Assembly (NCBI GenBank): GCA_011947345.1
Contig: JAAVTG010000670.1
Location: 186,001-250,000, forward strand
Direction of reading: 5' to 3'
DNA length: 64,000 nucleotides
Source: Phytophthora quininea
Lineage: Eukaryota; Oomycota; Peronosporomycetes; Peronosporales; Peronosporaceae
Shown: positions 9,491 through 20,277 of the stretch, in pieces
How the letters are laid out: each line of letters begins with the position of its first letter
How positions within the stretch are numbered: the stretch's first letter is position 1
Position numbers and translations under genes: made by a program
The notes under the pieces: model-generated
The model's database searches: none
Seen by the model: the letters and a program-made list of their open reading frames with translations, nothing else
Told to the model about the DNA's origin: nothing

Positions 9491-10125
9491 GACGAAGCTT
9501 TGTGGAAGGAGTTGGTAGAGGCTATCGCCGAAGACGAAGTCAAACTTCGCGAGCGTCGCTGAGTCAGCATGGCTCGCAACAGGAAAGCGCAGCGAGAGAA
9601 GCCTCTTTCCCTCAAGACGGGCATCCGCTCTCTGCAAGACAAGATCCAGAAGCTGCTGCTGCAGAAACAGCACATCGCTGCCAGGGTATCAACGAGAAGT
9701 GCCCCTGGTGTGTCGTGGCCGAGTACTACAGTACCGACTCTTTCGCCATGGCTGCAACGCTCCTTTCGAGCAAGACAAACCCCACCCGCAGCTCGATTCT
9801 CTAAGTCTTGTCATGGCCCCAGATCTGATCGACGGTCCGCGGTGTGGTGTGGAGGCGCTAGGGAACTGTTGGCAGTCGACGATGTATGATAGTGCTGTCC
9901 AGATATCGAGTTCCACGTGCATCGGATTGAGAACGGTGTCGACGGCGCTGTGGCTGCGATCTCCACTACCATAAACACGATCTCGAACAACACGCTGCGA
10001 TATCCGTGTTGAATTGTTTGTCCACCAACGGCGAAGTAACGCTTGCCACCACCAAGTTGCTGGGCCTGCTGGGGAACTTGGAAGATGTCTCTCGCGTCTT
10101 GAAGAAATCGTTTTTGACGCTCTAG
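9491..10125 (+). pseudogene. bZIP-7 pseudogene, copy 1
   Basis: Pieces in order: DEALWKELVEAIAEDEVKLRERR, an in-frame TGA, then VSMARNRKAQR (basic region), a zipper-like stretch (LSLKTGIRSLQDKIQKL), WCVVAEYY in a shifted frame, MAPDLIDGPRCGVEALGNCW, and the end LLGLLGNLEDVSRVLKKSFLTL with a stop at 10125. Part of the C-terminal domain is missing before that end. No family N-terminus was found. Clearly decayed, because nonsense and deletion are shared with copy 2. Confidence 0.8.
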
Positions 10126-10382
10126 CTCTACAACAGAAGGCACAGCCAAAGAGAGCGACTTCATCTCCAACAAATATACGCTTGTATTGGTAGGCACCCA
10201 TGATCGTGAGCTCCGATAAAAACGATCGTCCTCTCTGGGGTTAAAGGTCATCTATTCTCTGTTATTGCTAACTAATAGACTCCTGAGATCGCTAGAGGCT
10301 GTGCCTTATACGCTTTGTGTGTCTTGAGACCTTGGAACTTCCTTGCTATGTGAGCTCTTGTGGTGCTGTTACTTCATAAATA
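10126..10382. other. Intergenic DNA
   Basis: No gene was recognised between bZIP-7 and the hairpin array. The same sequence recurs at 58037-58295. Confidence 0.5.
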
Positions 10383-10830
10383 CATGAGAGGTCACCAACT
10401 CTCCCATGCGGTGGTGTTAGATCCTGCACGGAGGGTTCACCAGGCCCTACGCACGTTGGTGGAAGATCCCTAGGGATATCTTGATAACTCGACGAGGCCA
10501 CCAGGTCCGCCGTGCCTTTAGTGTTGGAGCTGAAACGCTAGAGGGGTGACCAAATCCTCCGCGCCTTGGTGGGAAATCTTCGAGTGCATGGAGTCACCAG
10601 TCCCATGCGCTTTGGTGCTTGTCCTGAGGGTTGACGGGCCACCAGGTCCGTCGCGCCTTTGGTAGGAGAAATCCTCGACACACGAGAGGGCTACCGGTCC
10701 TCTCGAGTGCTGGTGGTTCTTGATCTTGAACGCGAAGGGTCTGCCGAGTCCAGCGCGCCTTGGTGGTTAAACTTTGGACACACAGGGGTTACCAAGCCTC
10801 TGCATGCTGCAGCGAGGATTGAATTCTTGT
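10383..10830. repeat. Degenerate hairpin minisatellite, copy 1
   Basis: About nine diverged units of roughly 45-55 bp. Each has a core like CACCAGGTCC, then CGCGCCTTTGGTG, then ATCTTGA. The ACCA and TGGT parts of each unit are complementary, so every unit can fold into a short hairpin. The array leads into bZIP-8. Confidence 0.6.
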
Positions 10831-10980
10831 GGACTATCGCCCAGCACGTCACCGCTTCGTACTAGACGCCAGGAACTCCTTCTCCTTCCATACTCGGCCC
10901 CACGCGCGGGGACTTCGCGTCCGAGAAGGGGATCCTCCGAAGAGGCGCTGAAGAAGATCTTGGATCCGATTGTGCTCGAA

Positions 10981-11820
10981 GGCCGGAGATTGCGAAGCGA
11001 CTCCAATCCTGCTGAGTCCTCCCCAAGAGCTCGACAGCGAGCCATTTGTGCCGACGACGCTGGAGTCTTGACACGGAGTCAACCCTACAAGAAGAACCCA
11101 ATCCAAACAACCATCGAAGAGAGCAAAGACTTGTGCAGCGCGTTTACAACTGTCTGCCAGCTCGAAGCCAAGCACCGCGAAAGCCGCCGCGTCAAAATTG
11201 CTCGGTACAGGAAGAATCAGCGGTACAAAACTCTCGCCCTTGGCAAGGCCATTTGCGACTTGCAGCAACAGACTCGAACTCCGGAAGCAACAACCGCATT
11301 CGACCATTCCCATCAAGGTGCTCCCTGGTGGATTGTAGTCAAGCATTTTTTTACTATTTCGATTTGGTTACGAGGTTCCTGTGGAGTTGCAGCAGCCTCA
11401 CGCGCAGCTCGATTTCCTGCGAGCTGCCAAGGCGCCGGATGTTGTACATGGCCACCACGATGCGGCGTTCGAGCGCTGGCAGAGTCGTGGGAATTCGTCA
11501 TGCAGTGTTGCCACAAGCGGATTGAAAATGGAGTCGATTGTACAGTGACCGCGACTGCCACAGCCTCGTGCACGATGTCAGAAAGCGCGTTGCGGCACAC
11601 GCTTCGTCGAGACTCCGATAGGAATGCCTCTTGCCTTGTTTTGTAGCTGCTCGGTCGGAGAATGCGTGTGCGTACTCGAGTCGATTTCTACTGGGATGAC
11701 AAGACCGATCGAGTCAAGATGCTCGTCGTTAAACTGGACATCGTCGCGGCGCTATTGGATTTGCTGGGGAACTTGGAAGACGTCTCTCGTGTTTTGGAGG
11801 CGAGTTTCATGGCGTTTTAG
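10981..11820 (+). pseudogene. bZIP-8 pseudogene, copy 1
   Basis: The 5' end is uncertain. Recognisable parts are the acidic leader TIEESKDLCSAF, basic region HRESRRVKIARYRKNQRYK (Arg at the Asn position), a partial zipper (LALGKAICDLQQQ), a damaged WIVVKHFF in place of AEYFRLF, then AESWEFVMQCC and RIENGVD. After another shift, LLGRRMRVRTRVDFYWDD leads to LLDLLGNLEDVSRVLEASFMAF with a stop at 11820. Copy 1 has seven T in the run near 11346 where copy 2 has five. Several frameshifts are shared by both copies. Confidence 0.75.
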
Positions 11821-12064
11821 CACGATTCCGGCGAGAGCCTCGTAGTGTCAATGCACCTTGAGAAGGTATTTCGCTTTCGAATTCCCTGAGATCCACTTCA
11901 CCCGCCGAACTCTTCAAATTGTCATGCAAAACGTTCTCATTCCACATTACGCTCAAGGTAGGATTATGCACCAAATCGTCTGAGGTCGGTACGACACAGC
12001 CGCGCCAATTCTTGCCGACTGCATTTCCGAATCCGCTGAGCATTTAACACAGCCGTTGTTGCCA
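11821..12064. other. Gap holding a possible displaced bZIP-9 start
   Basis: At 11934 an ATG begins MQNVLIPHYAQ, resembling the family N-terminus (MHSVLIPPN). It meets TGA after 19 codons. Either the 5' end of bZIP-9 has decayed or an intron starts at the nearby GTAGGA. The reading frame does not join cleanly with the latter. Confidence 0.35.
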
Positions 12065-12981
12065 ATGCGCAGCGACCTTATTGCAGGAAATACCAACCAC
12101 CGGCGTGACTACTCTGTGTCAGCTAACGATCCTTCTGCTACACCAGGCAGGCAACGCTCGAGCTCCACCAAACTCGAAGCCTTAACTCGACACCAAACCT
12201 CCAAGGAAAACCAACACGTGCCATCCCTTTCGGGTAGCAAGTGCCAGGTACCAACAGCTCCACGGACAGAGGAGAACTGGAGCGCCTTAGCTGCTGCCGT
12301 CGAGGAGCTCGATGCCAAACACCGCGAGCGCCGTCGACTCAAAACAGCTCGCTACAGGGAGAAGCAGAGACACAAAACGCTCGCCCTTGAGCACGATATT
12401 CGAGAGCTGCGAAACGAAATCGAGGCTCCAGCTGCAGAAGCAGCAAGTGGCGATGGGCATCAGCATGAGAACCTCCTCGTGGTGTGTCGTCGCCGAATAC
12501 TTTCGGCTCTTTCGCTTTGGTTACAGAGCTCCAGTAGAGCAGTACCAACCGGACGTGCAGCTCGATTTTCTTTGCGTTGCAATGGCACCGGACGTCATCG
12601 ACGGTCCCCGATGCGGCATTGAGGCAATCGTCAAGCGCTGGGAGTATTGTATGCCGTGCTGTCCAGACTTCGAGTGGCATCTTGAACGGCTTGAAAGGGG
12701 GTTGATGGCGGACTGGCTGCGAGCTCCACCGTTGCCTTCACGATCTCGAACGACTCATTGTGGCGCGTTTTCCGCTGCCATTTGGTCGACGAAGAAGGAG
12801 CTAAACTCAAGGCCAAATTGCTCGGGAAGAGACTCCGTGTGCGGGCCCTGATAGCGTTTTACTGGGACGACGAGCACGACCGCATCAAAGGCTCGTCTCA
12901 AGGATCGACATGGAGACCGCACTGCTGGAGTTGCTTGGAAACTTGGAAGACGTCTCTCGGGTCTTGAAGAAGCCATTCTAG
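12065..12981 (+). pseudogene. bZIP-9, copy 1, frameshifted
   Basis: The ATG at 12065 opens MRSDLIAGNTNHRRDYS. Basic region HRERRRLKTARYREKQRHK (Arg at the Asn position). Zipper leucines ALEHDIRELRNEIE run in heptads until near 12424, where copy 1 lacks two bases present in copy 2 and the frame shifts. The family domain continues in the next frame (WCVVAEYFRLFRFGYRAP to CCPDFEWHLERLE). It shifts again near 12700 and resumes as LWRVFRCHLVDEEGAKL. A further indel lies near 12890. Stop at 12979-12981. Copy 2 needs only one correction. Confidence 0.85.
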
Positions 12982-13178
12982 CCTGGTAACTTTAAACAAA
13001 TAGGACGAAAGACGAGGCCGGACGAGATTTGTTCTCAGTGACTCGCACTGGCGGGCACCCCGTAATCGTCGCCGTGGTGCTTTGGATTTGAGTTACAGCT
13101 TCGAGCAGACCACAGAAGACGCAAGTTGGATAGCCAAAGCGTTCTCGCCCTTCCGAACCCCAACCGGAGAAGAAATTT

Positions 13179-13555
13179 AAGTTGATTAACCAGTCGGATA
13201 TACCGTTTTTCTAGCTGCGATCGTATACTACTTAGTCGTTCTGCTGCTTAGTTTCGTGGAATCCAAACGTGACTTGCTGGTGGCCTGTTTCGCGGCGCAG
13301 GTGGGTCAAAGCCTAACTTCTCCAGAACAGAGGTTACAATTTTGTCGTCAATCCCAAGCTCCGCTGAATGGTGATGGATGAACAGACAGTGTCGTCGAAA
13401 GAGGACGTCACATTTTGGACGCTTGGTACTTCAGCTGTAGTTTCACGGAATAGTATGTCGTTTCTCAACCTCCACATAGCATGGAACGCGATCGCAGTGT
13501 GGACTCGCCACAGTAGCAGGACCACCTTTTGGTCCTGCCTTCACTCCCATTCAGG
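13179..13555 (-). mobile_element. LINE D 3' end, copy 1
   Basis: The minus strand encodes the ORF2 C-terminus (VLLLWRVHTAIAFHAMWRLR, then LGFDPPAPRNRPPASHVWIP) followed by a tail TTAATCAACTT at its left end. The terminal residues are related to, but distinct from, those of LINE A and LINE C. A perfect short palindrome (AGGACCA and TGGTCCT) lies near the junction with LINE C. Confidence 0.7.
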
Positions 13556-14678
13556 TCTCGTGGTTGCTCAAGTTGAGATTTTGTCTATACTTTGGTACTT
13601 CACAACTGCGATGCTAATTCCCACACGATTTATAAAGCGATGGCAAGGAATGATAGACCGCTACGTTCTATACAATCGCATTAGTGCCGGAAAAGCGGGC
13701 GTGAGCATTGTACAAAAAGGACTAGCGACAACACCGCGAGAAATGGACGGAATCGGAGTCCCTGATGTAGCAACAGTGATTCGCCGCCAGCACCTACAGC
13801 AGTTGCAGCATTTTGTGGCGACCACCAGTTCCAACTCGGACAGCGATGACAACGTGTGGTATCGACCAATGATGCATATAATCCAACTACGATATGGGGA
13901 ATTCGCTAGGCCGCGATCCAGTGACTTTCTGTTTCAAGATCCACCTCGACCTGCGGGTTGGAGAGCAACAATGATGCCACTGTGGTGGCGGCGAACTCTG
14001 CGCGATTGGGACAGAATAAATTGGCCACAACGATCGGCGCTACAAGTCAGTAGACTCAAAAAGTGCAATATGCATGGTACAGTCCAATATGGTGGAATAA
14101 GTCATCCGAATTCCATCTGTGGCACTCCAGAGAGTTAACACAAACTTCGACGCCATTGGGGTCAGGTACCACCAAGTTTGGCCGCTTGTGTCGTGCACTT
14201 GCGGAGAAAAGCTGGACTGTTTTGCCGATTTTCTGGATGAAAATCATTACTGGCCTTCATCGGCCGCGTTCTTCGCCAGAATATGTTCAACGCTTCATCC
14301 GATACTCGGATCTGAAGTTGTTCTTACGGATATTTTTCGTCTCTACAGACAGTTGAGAGAAGTTATGTCAAGAATTCTACCTCAACCTCATCCAGGAGAG
14401 ATCCAAGCGGCAAATGCAACAAACACACCTCCGATTCACGGATTATCTGTGAGCAGTGCCAATATTACTACGCCAAGCGTACGATTCTTTCCAAAACTAC
14501 GGAAAAGGACTGGGGTAAGCTGCTTGAACAAGCACCTGCGCTGGAGCACCATCCACTTGAGGATTTGGGATGCCCACGGCGACGTGTTCACCAAACGCTG
14601 TCAAAAATACTAGCACTGCGAGGACTGCTACTTCCAGTGGCTCATGATTTGATGTTACGACTATATTGCGGTGGTATT
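13556..14678 (+). mobile_element. LINE C fragment, ORF2 middle to zinc region, copy 1
   Basis: Encodes VEILSILWYFTTAMLIPTRF, then AGVSIVQKGLATTPREMDGI, RPRSSDFLFQDPPRPAGW and the downstream region, with frameshifts. It stops abruptly at 14678, where sequence changes to LINE B. The homologous uninterrupted DNA continues at 62592. Confidence 0.85.
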
Positions 14679-15566
14679 GTTGGACTTGGACCATGGGGAG
14701 CAGCTTCTACACCGCCTGAAGCTCCACGCCTTCTCCTTGTTTGACCCCACTCAAGACCAGACAGGATGCCCGCATGCGAGTTGCACTAGGCAAAGTCACG
14801 TCGATTTGCTTCATGTGTTCTGGAACTGCCCTGCAGCGGAGCATCTGCGCAGCATATTCCTTCGCCAGTGGCGTGCTGCTGGGCTGAGACTCACTAAGGC
14901 CGAGGGGGCATTTTTCGGGCTCGTGCTACCACATGTTCCTGGAGGTGTGCATGAAGTGGCTGCGGACATGTTCCCACACTTATCACTGATGGACAAGAAC
15001 AAACTCACAACAGGAATAACGATGCTGACCGAAAGTTGTTGGCGAATCGGAGTCGCTCTCTACTTTCACTCGGTATGGAGGTGGAGGGTAGCCCACTTTG
15101 ATCCCCTCAATAACACGACGAAGGCATACCACACGAACACACTGACGTCCAGACTTCGACATGGCTACGCCACCGTGCACCTCCACCACCAAGGAGGACC
15201 GCAAGGTAAGACGACGGAGAGGGCCACAAAGGCGTTGACCTATGCACTGCGAACAACAACTGCAGTACCAGGAACGTGGGGCAGTGCCAGCCCAACACGA
15301 TTCCTACTCTTCTTCGACGGTGGCTCAAGAGGTAACCCGGGCCCAGGCGGAAGCGGTGCTGTAGTCGTGCGAATGCCGACTGATGCAGGCGAGACTGTGG
15401 AGTTATGCTGGGCGATCAGCATGTCGTATGCTTCACCAAGGACAACTAACAACGTGGCCGAAAATATGGGTTTACTGCAAGGATTGAAGGCCTGTCATCA
15501 ACACAGATGGTTCCCGCTGCACGTCATCGGGGACAGCAACATTATCATACGACAGCAGTACACGAG
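14679..15566 (+). mobile_element. LINE B, 5' part, with RNase H domain (interrupted)
   Basis: An open frame encodes the C-terminal part of a LINE ORF2. It has a zinc-binding segment (CPHASCTRQSHVDLLHVFWNC) and an RNase H domain with FFDGGSRGNPGPGGSG (first Asp), NNVAENMGLLQGL (Glu) and HVIGDSNIIIRQQ (second Asp). The frame is cut at 15566 by LINE A and resumes in phase at 18988. It is 5' truncated at the junction with LINE C at 14679. An inverted copy with the same junction is at 48204-49091. Confidence 0.9.
15550..15566. repeat. Target-site duplication, left, of LINE A in LINE B
   Basis: CGACAGCAGTACACGAG, 17 bp, identical to 18971-18987. Confidence 0.9.
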
Positions 15567-18500
15567 TTGAGTTGAAATGATTTGATTAACTAGTTAGCGG
15601 ATTCTCTCGTCTGGAAGGTGTAACTTAGACAATCTATCTAATCAAGAATCCATTCGCAGAATTCAGCTAAACTCGCGGGATCCAAATACCTTGCGGCCGT
15701 TCTAGAAGAATGTCCTTCGGAGGATCAAACCCCAATTGCCCGACTAGTTCTGCAATCGCTGAGGAATCGCAATGAAGATCCGTCGCATGCTGGTAAATGA
15801 ATTGGTAGTGCATCTTAAAGGAACTTTGCAGATTAGCAACGTTAGGCATTTCTGCCTCCGTCTCACGGAAATGAATGTCGTTTCGCAATCTCCATGTGGC
15901 GTGGAAAACAATAGCAGTTTGCACTTTCCAAAGAAGCAGCAATTCTTTTGCTTCTCTCTCCACCTTGTGCGGATATCTTGTAGCTTTGGAAAAAGCAACA
16001 GCCGCCAGCTTAGAGATGGTCGGAAGACTGATGACCACGGAGCCCACACTTGGCGCCACATTTCTTTCAAGGCTGGGCACGTATAAAGGCAGTGCTCAAC
16101 CGTTTCGATAGCTTGACACGTAGGACGAACACATTGTTGAATGCTTGGGTCCAGTGATCTTAGAAAGTAAAGCCGCGAGCCCACAGTCAAATCACCAAAG
16201 TACAGGCGCAGCATTATGTCATGGACCACAGGTAGGAGAACCCCACGAAGTGATAGGAAGCTCGACAATGTTTGATGAACGCGTTGTCTAGGGCACCCTA
16301 AATCTTCCATCGGATGACGATCCATATCTGGTACTTTTTGAAGGAGTTTTGTCCAATCTTGAAGTCGCAAGTATGGGAAGAAGCGCGCCTTTGGCTCAGT
16401 TGGAACCAGTCCATTAACTTTCACTCCAAATACTGGTGGTGTGTTTGAAATTGCCACAACTCGAATACCCCCAGCTTCAGGATCCGGCAGAACACGATAA
16501 AAACTTGCGTCAACTGATGATAAAGCCGAAATATATCGTGCAGAACAATTTGGGATCCACGGGTAGGATGAAGCGCTGAACATAGTTTAGTAAAAAAGTA
16601 GTGGACGACGGCCAACAGCGATTACCATCCAGGAAGTCTGCAAAACACCAAAATTGGTGTTCTGCAAGTGCGCGGCATAAATTGCGAAATTTTATGGATC
16701 CTGCGCCAAGAGGCTTCGAGAATCTGGTGGCTCCGCGAGCGTACAAAAAGTGAAACGCTGGTACCTTGCTCCACCATATCGGGCTAGATAGCACGAACTG
16801 CAACGTACTGGTTCTACTTTGGTGTAAAGACGTTCGACTTGGCCATTGAATACGGTTCCACTCCTTCAAAACATGCCGCCACCACAAGGGGAGCATTGTA
16901 GTCCTCCATCCTGCTGGCTTCGGAGGTTCTTGGAGCAGAAAATCACCCGAAGCAGGTCGCGCAAATTTGCCATATCGTCGTTGGAGCATTGCCAACAGTG
17001 GACGATACCATACATCATCATCTCTAGGAGTAGCAGCGCTAATCGTAGCTACAATTTTCTGCAGAAGTTGGAAGTGCTGACGCTGGATAATCATCTTCAC
17101 GACAGGAACCCCAATACCATCCGTTTCCCGTGGTCGTGCAGCTAATCCTTTCTTAACAATACTTATTCCTGCTTTCCCAACGCTCACTCGGTTGTACAGT
17201 ACATATCGATTAACAATTCCTTGCCAGCGATTTATAAACCGAGTTGGAATCGTCACGGTGGCTGTAAAATACCAGAGTAGTGATAAAATCTCTGCTTGTG
17301 CAATCAGTCTTCGCCCAAGCAGGGTTCTTGCTCTACCTTGCCAAAGCTTCAACCGTGTTATCAACTTTTGTCCAGTTGATTCGCAAGCACTGTGGAGATA
17401 TCAAAATTGCCGAATGGAATACCGAGATAACGCGTTGTTTCACCGCGTACCAGAGTGCGTAGTGGTTCAATGGTCGGTGCTGAGTACCTGTTGTTAAGAC
17501 TCATTATCACGCTTTTAGCTTGGTTCAGTTGGGCCCCAGAGCCTGCGCAATACGTCTCCACAAGTTGGAGTTGTTCTTTTAGCTGACGTTTTCCTTTTGC
17601 GAATAACACTGTGTCATCAGCGAAGAAGGCTACTGGTATGCATAAATCTTGATCTACGCGAACTCCTAGGTTCCGATGTGCTCGTAAGAGATTGCCGAGC
17701 GGTTCCAGGGAGAGAGCGAATAGATACGGGGATAATGGATCACCCTGCTTAACTCCTCGACCAGGTGTCAAGGAGTCTTGAGCCCATCCATTTATCATGA
17801 GCGAGCACTCAGATTCTGTGTACATCAGCTTGATCCATGACAGGAAGCGCGCTCCAAAACCTTGGCGTTCAAGTACACGGAAAAGATATTGGCGATTCAC
17901 TCTGTCGTAGGCTTTAGCAAAATCCAAAAATGTTGCTAGTCCTTTGTGGTTTTGAGATGTCATCAAATACTGGAGATCGCGAACTAACATTACTTGCTGA
18001 TCTATTCGCCGCCCTGGTATAAAACCTTTTTGATCAGGATGTACCAGCTTTGTCATCAACGGGCGGAGGCGATTTACAAGTACTCGCGACAAAATCTTGA
18101 CTTCTACAGGCATTAATGTTATGGGGCGAAAGTTTCCAGGATCCGATCGTTCCCCTTTTTAAAGAGCAGTGCCACCGACGAGTACCGTTGGTGGGGCAAC
18201 AGAATCCCGCGTTCTGCTTGGTATCGGAAAACTTCCAAGAGAATTGCACCAAATAAATCTGGATCGAGACGAAAAAATCACTTGTAAATCCATCTGGCCC
18301 GGGGCCGAGTGCGACTTCAACTTCTTGATAGCCTTCGCAAATTCTTCAGCAGTTAGATCTTCATCAAGTTCATCGGCTACCTCAGAGTTTAGTCGCCTAT
18401 CAATTGTATCGAGGAGTATGTTTTGAGACTCCACATCAATGCTACTATCATTGGCTTCAGTCTGTACTCGAGGGTCACCAAAAATTCTGGCCCAGTGCTC

Positions 18501-18970
18501 GTTAAATCCATGGCAAATATCGACTGGGTCAGTAGATAGCGTTCCGTCTGCTTTTCGAATAGATCGAAATGGGGTATTGCGTAGTTCGTATCGAGGAGGC
18601 CTGAAGAAAAACTTGGTACTTTTTTCTGCAGCAGTGACTGTTTGCTCAAACCCGTGATTAGCTCCAAAGCTCGCCCAATCTTTGCGGGCGTCTTGATACC
18701 TTTGTTTCGCAAAGTAATAATCGATTTCATCTTGTTCATTGGAACCTTCCTTCGCCACCACAGCAGCACATTCTTCCAGTTGCTCCCGGGCAAGCTTGAT
18801 GTCAGCATTGCGTGTGGACCGTAAACTTCGCTGACAGCGTTTTAGGTACAGTTTTATCTTCTTTTCCAAGACTTCCACACTATTCCTGGGTTGTGAGAAG
18901 CTTGAAGAACAGGTAGTAAGTCTTTTGCTTCATTCACGATGTCTGTTTGAAGTTGTGGGATTTGAAGTAG
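15567..18970 (-). mobile_element. LINE A, 5'-truncated copy (3.4 kb)
   Basis: Minus-strand ORF2 from just downstream of the endonuclease to its end at 15667. It includes the reverse transcriptase core (FIPGRRIDQQVMLVRDL, LDFAKAYDRVNRQYLF, GVKQGDPLSPYLFAL, AFFADDTVLFAKG) and the zinc region CVRPTCQAIETVEHCLYTC. Several single-base shifts break the frame, at places that differ from the copy at 42.8-48.2 kb. The 3' tail lies at 15567-15660. A 17-bp duplication flanks both ends, so this is a true insertion. Confidence 0.95.
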
Positions 18971-18987
18971 CGACAGCAGTACACGAG
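18971..18987. repeat. Target-site duplication, right, of LINE A in LINE B
   Basis: Second copy of the 17-bp sequence at 15550-15566. Confidence 0.9.
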
Positions 18988-19415
18988 GACACCTCCACGA
19001 GCACGGCACCTAATCCCTCTGTTCTGGCAGATACGACGGTTAGCTGACAAGTTAGGAGTGCTACGATGGCACCACCACCTTCGAGCTTACAACAGAATGG
19101 CAGACATGCTGGCCAACATGGCGATGGATAAAAACAGCATACAGCGGCGACCTCCTCTCCGCGAAGGTACGGCCTCCAAGTGGAACGACTTGCACAGCTA
19201 TGCGACTAGTGACATTGGTCACTGGCAAGAGAGGATGCAGCATGAGAACTCTTCGGGGTTCGGGGTCTTTACGCCTTAACGGTGGAGGCGGTTCTAGGGG
19301 AAGCTGCACTAGAGTAATTAGGACAGGCGGGTAGGGACGACTGTCGACAAGGCCATTGAGTGTCGTTAGTCAACAGAGCTAAATGACACCAATGTACCTC
19401 ACTGAAAAACAAAAA
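18988..19415 (+). mobile_element. LINE B, 3' part, end of RNase H ORF and tail
   Basis: Continues the RNase H frame exactly in phase after removal of LINE A and one duplication (PRARHLIPLFWQIRRLADKL, then HHLRAYNRMADMLANMA, which supplies the last Asp), stopping near 19282. About 130 bp of 3' untranslated DNA follow, ending in an A-rich stretch (GAAAAACAAAAAC) against a bZIP remnant. Confidence 0.85.
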
Positions 19416-19636
19416 CAGTTTCCGTCGTCGCTCATCAAGTGAGGGAACCCGTGCAACAAAGTGCTCTCGGTAATGGTGGAAACTCCTCGCGAGGTAATAA
19501 CGACCGAGCCGTCCACACTATTGTCCATATGCTCAAGACGAATGTTGAGATCCGGACAGCACAACGAAAGGAAACGCCAAGTCCCCAGAATGGACTTGAC
19601 TCCGTATAAAACTCCGTCCGTCACATCCGTTGCCAT
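19416..19636 (-). pseudogene. bZIP-A fragment trapped between LINEs
   Basis: The minus strand reads MATDVTDGVLYGVKSILGTW through LSLCCPDLNIRLEHMDN to PHLMSDDGN. This is the middle of the bZIP-A C-terminal domain, nearly identical to 32670-32890. It is cut by the LINE B tail on the left and the LINE C tail on the right, so a third bZIP-A copy once existed here. Confidence 0.85.
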
Positions 19637-20060
19637 TATTATTAAAATGAGTTGATTAACACTTTAGCGGATTTCTCGTCTAAGCTGTTTTATCTCGTAG
19701 CATCAGATTTATCGTTGAGGAATCCAAATGGTGTGTTGCTCTAGAGCGATAGCATTAGTGTCTTTAGGCGGTTCGAAGCCCAATTGACGTATTATCGACA
19801 GTATTGCCGATTCGTCGTAATGGAGTTCAGCTGCGTGTTGGTAGATGAATCGGTAGTGCATTTTGAAGGAGCACATCATTCCTGGAATGCTTGGAGTTTC
19901 GGTTGGGGCCTCTCTGAACATAATGTCATTTCGTAGTCTCCATGTTGCATGGAATATGATCGCCGTGTGCACTCTCCATAGAAGAAGGAGTACCTTACCA
20001 TTTTCTCGCCATCTTGTTCGCAGGTCTTGTGTTGTGGGGAAGAGCAGAAGCCGCCAAGTC
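19637..20060 (-). mobile_element. LINE C, 3' end segment
   Basis: The minus strand encodes the ORF2 C-terminus (VLLLWRVHTAIIFHATWRLR, then QLGFEPPKDTNAI, ending HTIWIPQR at 19709) and a 3' tail ending in ATT-type repeats at 19637. The element is split at 20060 by the tyrosine-recombinase retrotransposon and continues at 26351. Confidence 0.9.
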
Positions 20061-20184
20061 ATGGGAATTTTCGAGCAAGAGCGCGAAAATAGCTTTTCAA
20101 GGAAGGCAGCGCAAGATGAAACCAACGCACGAAGCCGTAGGTAGTTCCTGCTCGTTAGTTTCAGATTTTCTCTCTCGCGTCTAA
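20061..20184. repeat. Split direct repeat A1
   Basis: 124 bp, starting ATGGGAATTTTCGAGCAAG; matches A2 at 26129-26252 with no difference seen. Confidence 0.9.
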
Positions 20185-20194
20185 GGCCCTCGCT

Positions 20195-20260
20195 CTCTCG
20201 CTTCAGCGTCTCTACCCGCTTTCAGCTCTCTCGCTTCAGCGTCTCTACCCGCTTTCAGCT
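20195..20260. repeat. Two tandem 33-bp repeats in retrotransposon leader
   Basis: The 33-bp unit at 20195-20227 begins CTCTCGCTTCAGCG and is repeated at 20228-20260. It lies just before the ORF1 ATG at 20278. Confidence 0.85.
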
Positions 20261-20277
20261 CCCTTTGCTCCGGAATT

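Larger units (their letters stand above)
9216..14678. repeat. Direct repeat, copy 1 (about 5.5 kb)
   Basis: Matches 57129-62592 in the same orientation. Sparse substitutions and a set of small indels are visible, mainly in base runs. It holds bZIP-7, the hairpin array, bZIP-8, bZIP-9 and the LINE D and LINE C pieces. Copy 1 ends where LINE C joins LINE B. Confidence 0.9.

Noticed and set aside
10383..10830. CRISPR array
   Set aside because: Units are diverged along their whole length, with no constant repeat and variable spacer; eukaryotic context.
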